64,000 bases of DNA from F1-80-MAGs062 sp046345315 (GTDB lineage Bacteria; Planctomycetota; Planctomycetia; Planctomycetales; Planctomycetaceae): positions 25,616 through 89,615 of the forward strand of contig JBKDKA010000251.1 of NCBI GenBank assembly GCA_046345315.1. Direction: 5' to 3'. The notes below the pieces were generated by a model that saw only the letters and a program-made list of their open reading frames with translations, did not search any database and was not told the origin of the DNA. Below are positions 53,250 to 64,000 of this stretch, piece by piece; position 1 is the first letter of the stretch; each line of letters starts with the position of its first letter. Both the position numbers and the translations under genes were made by a program.

Positions 53250-53385
53250 GACTGAGCCCTCAGTTCTGGCAATAAAGGGAACTCTCCGTTGCCCGCTTTA
53301 ATCTAACGGACATTTCTCACTCGACACAGGTCATCCGTCAAAATTTGGCCGGAACACGAGCGAGTTTCTTTTTTACGGATGATGC

Positions 53386-56769
<3,384 letters not shown>

Positions 56770-56946
56770 GACGCCCGGATTCTAAACAGCCTCCGGGCAA
56801 ATTCCAGCAGCGTCTTCGGAATGGACTCCGAAAGCCGACCGAATCATGGCAATTCAGCTGAAGGAACCGAACGGCCATGGGCGGATCAGGAACGATTCAG
56901 ACGAGTGCTTTGTGATCGCTTAACACAGGGAATCTGTACCCGAACA

Positions 56947-57003
56947 CTGGATTCCCGCCTGCGCGGGAATGGCGACCCACTGAATCAAGGTTTGACAAAG
57001 CTC
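56947..57003. repeat. Palindromic repeat with CATTCCCGC core, copy 3 (inverted)
   Basis: ATTCCCGCCTGCGCGGGAAT followed by CTGAATCAAGGTTTGACAAAG, the reverse complement of the arm and core at 3644-3700. Its arm ends at the stop codon of the autotransporter gene (57003), so the repeat forms the immediate 3' flank. Confidence 0.8.
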
Positions 57004-60000
57004 TATGGAGCCAGCACACCGTTGACGATGATCTGACCAGTGGCGGTTCCGACAGGAATCAGGAAGATTCGTTCGATGCCTGCACCGGGTGTTCCGGGAT
57101 TGCCGAGAAGCACCTGGTTGTTCTGAGTACCGCTCAGGTTGACCGTACCGATGACGGAATTGAAGACGATGCCTTCTTCGATGGCCGTTCCGGTATCAAA
57201 CAGACCGATGCGATTTCCGCTGATGAAGAGTGCCGCTGGCTGAGCAATCGAATTGAAGATCATGCCTGCACCGCCATCGGTATTGTCGACGATATCGTTT
57301 CCGGTGATCGACATTTCGGTCCCCGATCCCATCGTGAAGTCCATTCCGCGTCCTTCGCCACCCGTGAACGTGAAGCTGTTGTTCCGGATTGTGCTGAGTG
57401 ATGACCCGGCGGTTCGCAGCCGCAGTCCGATCTGTTGTCCGGACACGATTCCTGTGACGGTGGATTCCACAAGGTTGTTATCGACAACCAGCTCGTAGAG
57501 ATCCGTTGTTGAGAACTGCTGGATATCGAATCCGGTCTGAGGTCCGGCCCCGGTCAGATTGATCGTGTTGTTCGTGAATGTCGTTCGAGACGGGCCATTC
57601 CAGCGGAGGACAATCGCGTCGTCGCGGGTTCGATCTCCGTCATATGTATTCACTGGCTGCACGATATCTGTTGGCGCTGTCGGGTCGATGGTGTCTGTCA
57701 GGTTGAAGGTGTTTCGATCGAAATCGATCCCGAGGTGAGCACCCGTGGCACCGGCGAGCGATCCGATGACCACAGCATCAGAGGTGTTGTCCGTGATTGT
57801 GTTCCGAAGCATGACGACGAGATAAGGATTGGTGAAGTCCGTGAAGACATCGGTGTCCGTGCTGTTGGTGCGTTCATTGTATTCCGAGAGAATGGTTTCG
57901 CGTCCGAATGCTGCATCATCACCGTTGTCATCGAATACAGAATCTCGAATGTCGAGGCGAGTCATGTTCAGGCTGTAGATGCCTCTGACGTTCGAATTGA
58001 GCGTCCGAGTGGCGATAACTTCCAGCAGCTGCGAGTCTGTCAGAGTCAATCCGCTGTTGCGGGCGTCGATACCATTCTGATTATTGTCGAGAATCATCTG
58101 TCGCAGGCGAACCTGGCCTGCGTTCCGGAGCAGGACGCCGGCTGTTCCCGCGCCGGAAATGGTACCGCCGGAGCCGTTTGCGATCCGAGTGCCGCTGGCC
58201 GTCAGCGTACCGTCACCATCCACGAGGAATTGATTCCAGGTGTCAGGGATTTTGTTGGTATCAACCAGGCGAATTCCGAAATCAGGTGATCCAGTGCTGT
58301 TGACTGTTGAGAGTGCGACCTGAATGCCGCTGTTCTCGATGTCGACTGCTGCTGCTCCTGTCGTGGTGATCGTCCCGTCGGCGATTCGAATGTTCGTATT
58401 ATTCAGTGCCAGAAGACCTTCACCATTTGTTGACGTTACCGTGAGGTTTCCGATCCCGATCAGAGCAGTGCCTGCAGCACCGGCGATGTTGTTGAGCAAC
58501 TGAATTGCCGGACTAGTGATCGCATCAGTTACAGTCAGTCCATCGAATCCGACACTGGCTTCGGAGTTCTGAATAATCACACCACTGTCAACGACCGCAT
58601 TCGCATTGGTAACGTTTGTCGGGCCGAAGAAGTTGACAGTTCCGTCAGAGTTGTCGATCAGAATGCCCGTGCTGCCTCGCCGGGAGATTGTCGTACCGCC
58701 GGCGAATGTGACGTCAGCACTATCGTTTTCGATGGCGATGGACTCATCAGCGGCATTCGAGATCGCGAGAGCTCCATTGACCCGGAACGTGCTCGTGTCG
58801 GCATTGCCGGTCAGCTGAATGCCCCGTCCGTCGCTGTCGCTGATAGTAAGCGTGCGATCAAAGGTTACGGAGCCGCCAGCCAGCGAATTGCTGACAGCAA
58901 CGCCGGCTGCCGTCCCGGCCGCAGGCGTGCCGATGTTCACAGAGTTACCTCCGAAGAGTACCTGGCCGGCAAGGCTGGTGATCTGGATGCCCGTACTGTT
59001 GCGATTCAGAACATTCAGATTTTCAAACGTGACTCGTCCGGTCGCTCCGACGTTGTCGATCAGCACGGATTCGTTTGCGGCGCCATCAATCACTGTGGCG
59101 GTACGGAGAGTATCGCGGAATGTGTAGGTCCCTGTGCTGTTGACAACAGCGATGCCAGTCGACGTGCTGTTCAGCACCGAGGCATTGTCAATCGTGGCAT
59201 TACCGGCGTTATTTCTGATTCGAATACCTCGGCCACCGTTGTCGTCGATCGTCGCTCCCGTCATGTTCACGAAGCCGGCTGTCATGTTTTCAATCAGCAC
59301 TGCTTCCTGAGACGAATTGACAATGGACGCAAAGGATGGATCCTGAGTCGTCCCGGTCGTGCTGTAGAGGATTCGCCCCGTACCACCGTCAACATGAAAT
59401 GCCGGACCGGTTGAGTTCTGGATGATTGTGTTGCGGATTGCCGTATCTCCGGCAGTGTTGATCAGGCGCAGCCCGCTGCCACCGGCTCCTGTGATGAAGA
59501 CATCGTTGATGATTGTATTGCTGGCCCCATTGCTGAAGATCCCGTGGCCGACAGAGTTATTGATGATGAATCCCGACACCTGACTGTCAGTCGCAAGATT
59601 GATCCCGTTACCCGTGGAGTTCAGGAGAGTTGGTCGAGCAAGCGTTTGTCCGCTGGCGAGGAAGGTCGGTGATGACGGGAGAATCAGATTGCCGACACCG
59701 CCGAGATTCAGACGATTTTCAACCAGACGATTTCCTGCTGCTGCGACAATCTGTCCTTCTCCCAGCAGCTGCTGGCCGACACCGAGATTGACCGGACCGA
59801 GCCCGGCAAAGTTACTTCCTGCATGAACGAAGACAACATCAGCTCCACTTCCCAGACCGGCACCCAGCGTATTGAACGGGTTGTCAACAGTTCCGTTGAA
59901 CGGTCCGGCGTGGTTGCCGTTCACGTGGGCAACGATGAATGGAAGCCCCGTGCCAGGGTCCGTGGCGACCTGTCCGGGAGCCGCAATGTCGCTGCGAGCG

Positions 60001-60938
60001 GAAACGACATTCAGATTTCTGCGAACAGGTTCAGAGAATCGCTGAATGGCGGATCGCTTCGTATGCTCCTGACTCCGAAATCCCCCGAAATGCATCGCGA
60101 CGTTGAACGACACGGTCGTATCGAACACTCGGTCGTTGGTGACTTTGAGTCCCAGTTCCAGCCATTTCGCGATGTCTGCCTGAAGCCGGCTCGACCAGCC
60201 CGTTGCCGCATCCAGCGTGTCACTCTCGTAAGTGTAGGCACCGCCGAAGGCCCGAAGGTCGATCTTTTCCGAGAAGTCACCCGGAAGCAGAAAGCCGATT
60301 TCTGAATCCCAGCCTTCCAGTGCCTGAGCGAATGAGTCAATCCGGGTGTACTGAATGTTCTGTCCAACGAAGGCGACACTGCTCTGATCTACGCGGCTGC
60401 CCGTCTGATCGGAAGAATCTCCGAACGGAGAATAATAGTTACCACGAAGCTCCCAGCCGTTCGCCAGAAGTTCAACGCCGGTGCCCCACTGTTTGAAATG
60501 AGCACCTGTCAGCTGGTCTCGATCAAGGTAACCGTTGCCGCCGATGACGACATCCCAGTCAGAAATGTAATGTCGATAGCCGCCACCGAAACTCCATGCC
60601 AGACCGCCTTCGTTGGCCCGAAGCAGTCGAGAGTCTCCGAACAGGAGTCCGTCCTCTATGTTGATGTAGGGGGACAGATTGATGTGAGTGACAGAGTCAT
60701 CCAGACCGACAGTGTCACCGGCCACATGACCACCTCGGAATGAGAGTCCGAAACCGTTGCGGTTCGAATCCATGACCTCGGAGGCTGAACCCGATGATCC
60801 ACCGGAAAACGGCGTTCTGCCGAAGAGACTGGCACCTTCCTGCGACAGAACTCCTCGGGACCACAGCGTCAGTACGATGACTGCGGCAGCAAGGGAAAGT
60901 TTCTTCGGGCAGTTCATCAGTGTTTGAACAGTCTTCAT
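57003..60938 (-). CDS. Inverse-autotransporter-like adhesin with beta-helix passenger
   Basis: 1311 residues from ATG 60938, with GAGGAA upstream; the frame runs longer without coding character. Signal peptide at residues 1-33 (KKLSLAAAVIVLTLW). Residues about 45-290 form a beta-barrel-like domain with intimin/invasin-type features: DSVTHINLSPYINIEDGLLF, AWSFGGGYRHYISDWDVVI, LLANGWELRGNYYSPFGD and ESDTLDAATGWSSRLQADI. After a linker near 310 comes a repeated parallel beta-helix passenger (310-1311) with many Asn/Thr/Gly/Asp turns, for example DDNGGRGIRIRNNAGNATI and TLTDSQLLEVIATR. Because the barrel precedes the passenger, the topology is inverse (type Ve). Passenger function unknown, probably adhesion. 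Confidence 0.75.
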   Translation of the reverse strand: MKTVQTLMNCPKKLSLAAAVIVLTLWSRGVLSQEGASLFGRTPFSGGSSGSASEVMDSNRNGFGLSFRGGHVAGDTVGLDDSVTHINLSPYINIEDGLLFGDSRLLRANEGGLAWSFGGGYRHYISDWDVVIGGNGYLDRDQLTGAHFKQWGTGVELLANGWELRGNYYSPFGDSSDQTGSRVDQSSVAFVGQNIQYTRIDSFAQALEGWDSEIGFLLPGDFSEKIDLRAFGGAYTYESDTLDAATGWSSRLQADIAKWLELGLKVTNDRVFDTTVSFNVAMHFGGFRSQEHTKRSAIQRFSEPVRRNLNVVSARSDIAAPGQVATDPGTGLPFIVAHVNGNHAGPFNGTVDNPFNTLGAGLGSGADVVFVHAGSNFAGLGPVNLGVGQQLLGEGQIVAAAGNRLVENRLNLGGVGNLILPSSPTFLASGQTLARPTLLNSTGNGINLATDSQVSGFIINNSVGHGIFSNGASNTIINDVFITGAGGSGLRLINTAGDTAIRNTIIQNSTGPAFHVDGGTGRILYSTTGTTQDPSFASIVNSSQEAVLIENMTAGFVNMTGATIDDNGGRGIRIRNNAGNATIDNASVLNSTSTGIAVVNSTGTYTFRDTLRTATVIDGAANESVLIDNVGATGRVTFENLNVLNRNSTGIQITSLAGQVLFGGNSVNIGTPAAGTAAGVAVSNSLAGGSVTFDRTLTISDSDGRGIQLTGNADTSTFRVNGALAISNAADESIAIENDSADVTFAGGTTISRRGSTGILIDNSDGTVNFFGPTNVTNANAVVDSGVIIQNSEASVGFDGLTVTDAITSPAIQLLNNIAGAAGTALIGIGNLTVTSTNGEGLLALNNTNIRIADGTITTTGAAAVDIENSGIQVALSTVNSTGSPDFGIRLVDTNKIPDTWNQFLVDGDGTLTASGTRIANGSGGTISGAGTAGVLLRNAGQVRLRQMILDNNQNGIDARNSGLTLTDSQLLEVIATRTLNSNVRGIYSLNMTRLDIRDSVFDDNGDDAAFGRETILSEYNERTNSTDTDVFTDFTNPYLVVMLRNTITDNTSDAVVIGSLAGATGAHLGIDFDRNTFNLTDTIDPTAPTDIVQPVNTYDGDRTRDDAIVLRWNGPSRTTFTNNTINLTGAGPQTGFDIQQFSTTDLYELVVDNNLVESTVTGIVSGQQIGLRLRTAGSSLSTIRNNSFTFTGGEGRGMDFTMGSGTEMSITGNDIVDNTDGGAGMIFNSIAQPAALFISGNRIGLFDTGTAIEEGIVFNSVIGTVNLSGTQNNQVLLGNPGTPGAGIERIFLIPVGTATGQIIVNGVLAP

Positions 60939-61386
60939 GACGTTCCTCAGACCGGGATCATGGCTCAAAAGTCCGGAGATGGACTTCCGGGACGGCTGAG
61001 TGGCTTCGTGCCGCTCAACCCATCCCTGGTGAAACCTGAAATCTCTCTGAATGACTTCAGAGTCAGAGATTCCGGCCCACCATAAACGCGCCGTTTGTAG
61101 CCATGGCAAAAAAAGCTCACAACACGGGGTCTGGGTTTTCGTGTGGGAAAATGACCTGCCGTAAACGGTTGTTGCTGACGAACTGCCGATCAGTTCCGTT
61201 CCAGCCGGCTCTCGGCAGTTTCGGCCATTTTTTCACCGGCAGTTTCTGCCGCTCAGCAGGAATTCTGAACATAAACACAGTTCTGCTGACTGCGATCCGC
61301 AGTAAACTCAGCTCCTGCAGCGTGCCCTGTTTCAGCGATGCGGATAGTTCTTCAGAAAAGTTCACTCAGCGGTTCAGGATTCAGTC
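60939..61386. other. Divergent intergenic region
   Basis: 448 bp between two start codons. No coding frame, repeat or clear promoter hexamer was recognised. AGGA lies about 11 bp before the rightward ATG. Confidence 0.5.
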
Positions 61387-63330
61387 ATGAAGCGGTTCAC
61401 TTTGTTTCCGATGGCAACTGTCCGTGCAGCAGACAGATCCTGGTTCCTGAGCTTGTTCGGGCTGACGATTCTGATCCTTTGGGTGCCGGGCCTGTCTGCA
61501 CAGGAGAAGCCTGAGAAATCTGAAGATTCCGGCATCAGCCTGCTCAAAGAAGGGCACCGACCGCTTGTCACTGTGACGTTTTCCGGTGCTGATCGTTTCG
61601 TTGAAGAAGCCGAGTATCTCTTCGACGCGGCAGGCCAGCCCAAAGCATTCGGGGTGGCTAAAGGCTGGCTCGAGTCAACTCTCAACAATCTGAATGGGTT
61701 CGATCGCAATAAGCCGTTCGGTCTGATGTTTTTTCTCCCGGCCATCTTTCCGCCGATCCCGGAAGTGGTTGCGTTCGTGCCCGTGGAGTCCATCGACGAA
61801 GCCACGAAGCTTGTCGAGAAAGCACCTGTGGTCATCAAGAAGAGTTCTGCTGATGAGAATCGTTACGAAATCATCGGCCCGAATCAGACAGTGCCGATGC
61901 TCCTGAAACATGGTTACGCGTTTATTCCTTTCGACGGAAACAGCGATACAAAAGTTCTGGATCGCGATTTCCCGGATCCGGCCACGCTCGTCGCCGGTCA
62001 GGCTCAGCAATTTGATGTTTCCGTCACGCTGGACCTTGCTTCCATTCCTGTCGGGACGCGGACTCTGCTGACGAATGTTCTGACATCAGGCGTCTCCACG
62101 CAGCTCCAGCAGCGCGACGGGGAACCCGACGGGGCGTATCGAATCCGGAGAATCGAAGGTGAGCGTGTGCTGGCATCGATCCGGCAGCTGTTGGAGGAAT
62201 GCCAGCGGATCATTCTGGGTGTCGACGTCATCCGAAGTGAACATGCGGTCAATCTGGATGTCGTGATCGAAGCGGCTCCCGGCAGTCAGATACTTCAGGA
62301 TATCCTGCAGTCTGCACAACTGCCCAGCACATTTGCTCCGCTGCTGAATGAGTCTGCTGCCGTGTCGCTGTGCAGTTCCAGTCGGCTGAATGAACGAGAT
62401 CGCAAAGCGTTTACTGAGATGCTGGAGGCATTTCGTTCGGAGCTGTTTCGAAGAATTGAAGCGGAAAAACTCGGAGATCTTCCGGATGAAAACGGAGCTA
62501 TCGGTCTTGGGATTTCAGCGGCTCAGAAGACCCTTGAAAAAGGTGATCTGGACCTCTTCGCTCAGTTTTATCAGGACTCGTCGGAGAAGCTTGTCATTGT
62601 CGGCGGAATGCGACTTGAAGATGGTGCAGCTTTCGCCGCCGGGCTTCAGGATGTGCTCGTTCGTTTTGCACCATCCGAGTCGCTGAAACAGTTTGGAACG
62701 GTTTCAATCGCTTCAGGTCAGCATCTGGGAATCACATTTCATCGACTGGATTTTGCGGAACAGTCGGACGATGCGGTCGCTGTCTTCGGAAAAGAAATCG
62801 GGCTCACAGTTGGCTGCGGAGACCAGACACTCTGGGTCTGTCTCGGTGGAGCGGACTCGTTCTCGGTCCTCAGTCAGGTGCTTGACGAGTTCGATACCGC
62901 TCGGAGGCAGCCGGTCGAGACCGCGGGAAGGTCAAGTTCACGGATCATCGTTAACGTCAGTCAGCTCGTGGCGATGCAGCAGAAGGTTATGGGCGTTCGA
63001 ACTCAGCGTTCGGAGGATCAGGCAGATGCAGGGCAGGAAGCAACAGCATCGAAGGACACCGCCGCTGGTGGCGGATCACCGTCTAATGAGGGTTCGACGC
63101 TTGAGGACGATGATCCGGAGTCACGTCGTCGACGACAACGCAATCGCTTTGAGGAACGCAGGGCCAGAGCAGGGAAGGTGTTTCGTGAGACCATGACTGA
63201 GGGAGACGATCGAATCGAAGTGACCTTTCAGCCGACGGATACCGGTGGGCGTATTCGCATGCGTCTGGAAGAAGGATTTGTGAAAGTACTCGGACGTCTC
63301 ATTGCAGCAAGGCTGCTGCCTGCGGAATAA
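61387..63330 (+). CDS. Secreted protein of unknown function
   Basis: 647 residues, ATG 61387 with AGGA upstream. A signal peptide is likely: SWFLSLFGLTILILWVPGLS (about 18-37), then AQEKPEK. The body has no recognised domain: alternating strands and helices, with LLKEGHRPLVTVTFSGADRF near 50, VTLDLASIPVGTRTLLTNVL near 211, and an acidic/Arg-rich C-terminal low-complexity stretch (DDDPESRRRRQRNRFEERRA). No cysteine pairs or zinc ligands stand out. Planctomycete genomes carry many such secreted hypotheticals. The next gene starts 50 bp downstream and may be in the same transcript. Confidence 0.7.
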   Translation: MKRFTLFPMATVRAADRSWFLSLFGLTILILWVPGLSAQEKPEKSEDSGISLLKEGHRPLVTVTFSGADRFVEEAEYLFDAAGQPKAFGVAKGWLESTLNNLNGFDRNKPFGLMFFLPAIFPPIPEVVAFVPVESIDEATKLVEKAPVVIKKSSADENRYEIIGPNQTVPMLLKHGYAFIPFDGNSDTKVLDRDFPDPATLVAGQAQQFDVSVTLDLASIPVGTRTLLTNVLTSGVSTQLQQRDGEPDGAYRIRRIEGERVLASIRQLLEECQRIILGVDVIRSEHAVNLDVVIEAAPGSQILQDILQSAQLPSTFAPLLNESAAVSLCSSSRLNERDRKAFTEMLEAFRSELFRRIEAEKLGDLPDENGAIGLGISAAQKTLEKGDLDLFAQFYQDSSEKLVIVGGMRLEDGAAFAAGLQDVLVRFAPSESLKQFGTVSIASGQHLGITFHRLDFAEQSDDAVAVFGKEIGLTVGCGDQTLWVCLGGADSFSVLSQVLDEFDTARRQPVETAGRSSSRIIVNVSQLVAMQQKVMGVRTQRSEDQADAGQEATASKDTAAGGGSPSNEGSTLEDDDPESRRRRQRNRFEERRARAGKVFRETMTEGDDRIEVTFQPTDTGGRIRMRLEEGFVKVLGRLIAARLLPAE

Positions 63331-63380
63331 TTCGAGTGTCGGAATGAAGTCACCGTTTGTTCATGAGTGTCAGGTGATTG

Positions 63381-64000
63381 ATGGAACAGTCAGGAAAGAG
63401 CGTTCAGGTGGAGGGAGTGCGTCAACAGGCGGAGACGAGTCTGCTGCAGAAAATTCTGCAGACGGAGGCTCGCTCGTCGGGTGAACGGGCAGCGGTGTTT
63501 GGTGAAATCCGAGCGGCGATTCTGAGTGTCTCGCCGTACCTTCAGCAGCCGAACTTTACCGCCTGCCATGGTGATGATCTGGAAACATTGTTTCATCTTT
63601 ACGATCATCACATCTTTCAGGGATCGTTCCGTGAAGCTCTGCAGGGCAGGAAGCTGACGTTCCGAATTTCAAAACGTCTGACCAGAGCAGGGGGGCAAAC
63701 GGTCTGGAGAATTCGACGCGATCGTCGCACCGGCGCGACAAAGGAAGATTTTGAAATCTCCGTTTCAGCTGTTCTTCTTTATCAGACTTTCGAAGATCAT
63801 CAGAGACCTGTGCATGTGGCCGGGTGCCTGTGCAATGACCGACTCGAAGCGATGCAGCGGATTCTGGAACACGAAATGATTCATCTGGGTGAGCGGTTGA
63901 TCTGGGGAAACTCCAGCTGCCGAGCAAAACGGTTTCAGTCGATCGCAGCTCGCCTTTTCGGGCATCAGTCGCACACTCATCATCTGGTGACAACCACGGA
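63381..64000 (+). CDS. SprT-like zinc metallopeptidase domain protein, cut by window end
   Basis: Open from ATG 63381 to the window edge (206 complete codons plus two bases). The zinc motif HEMIHLGERL contains HExxH at His164-Glu165 and His168, with the third ligand probably His184 or beyond (IARLFGHQSHTHH). The preceding segment (FEISVSAVLLYQTFEDHQRP, VHVAGCLCNDRLEAMQRILE) fits the SprT/Spartan-like peptidase fold. The family cleaves proteins in the cytoplasm or on DNA; substrate unknown. The 3' end is outside the window. It follows the secreted hypothetical by 50 bp. Confidence 0.72.
   Translation, partial: MEQSGKSVQVEGVRQQAETSLLQKILQTEARSSGERAAVFGEIRAAILSVSPYLQQPNFTACHGDDLETLFHLYDHHIFQGSFREALQGRKLTFRISKRLTRAGGQTVWRIRRDRRTGATKEDFEISVSAVLLYQTFEDHQRPVHVAGCLCNDRLEAMQRILEHEMIHLGERLIWGNSSCRAKRFQSIAARLFGHQSHTHHLVTTT

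Overview
This is a bacterial chromosome segment that most likely comes from a planctomycete (Planctomycetales, Planctomycetaceae-like). The evidence is inference from gene content: a Tat-exported DUF1501 protein, a DWG-type serine/threonine kinase, an HTTM membrane protein, a secreted squalene-cyclase-like repeat protein, DUF2203 beside nuo genes, many secreted hypotheticals, moderate GC and heavy use of CGA arginine codons. No tRNA, rRNA, CRISPR array, phage or insertion sequence was recognised.

Layout. 1-864: 5' part of an efflux adaptor (minus). 1180-3612: an acyltransferase-like and an ATP-grasp gene, probably one operon. 3838-6172: a small TPR protein, a repeat-filled gap and an MFS transporter. 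6296-10857 (minus): four-gene MacAB-like ABC exporter operon. 11275-14923: small membrane protein, HTTM protein with a degenerate receiver tail, TPR lipoprotein. 15102-18413: SWIM/SNF2 helicase. 18490-22014: three unrecognised helical or coiled-coil proteins in divergent arrangement. 22028-29000: lactate permease, squalene-cyclase-like protein, CinA domain protein, CrtI-like oxidoreductase. 29207-32818: complex I genes nuoI, DUF2203, nuoA, nuoC, nuoD, without nuoB. 32820-35262 (minus): HAD phosphatase, PfkB/RfaE-like kinase and asparaginase-like protein linked by ATGA overlaps. 35504-37528: nadD and a DUF1501 protein.

38112-50918 is a complete-looking chemosensory locus: STAS protein, atypical methyl-accepting protein, CheY, CheA, two large soluble PAS chemoreceptors, CheW, a CheR-CheD fusion and CheB. 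CheA is interrupted by one in-frame TGA between its N/G1 boxes and the rest of the kinase. The receptors have no membrane segment, so signals are probably sensed in the cytoplasm. Two receptors end in peptides that fit the CheR-tether pattern, and one carries three tandem copies of a 366-bp PAS unit. No flagellar or pilus genes are present.

51020-64000: secreted low-complexity protein, DWG-type kinase, Mfd, a large inverse-autotransporter-like beta-helix adhesin (minus), a secreted hypothetical, and a cut SprT-like zinc protease gene.

Intergenic spaces are seeded with at least nine copies of an 80-95 bp imperfect palindrome in two end-types, with three copies of a second palindromic repeat of the CATTCCCGCGCAGGCGGGAATG type, and with one inverted pair of GC-rich triple-hairpin elements.
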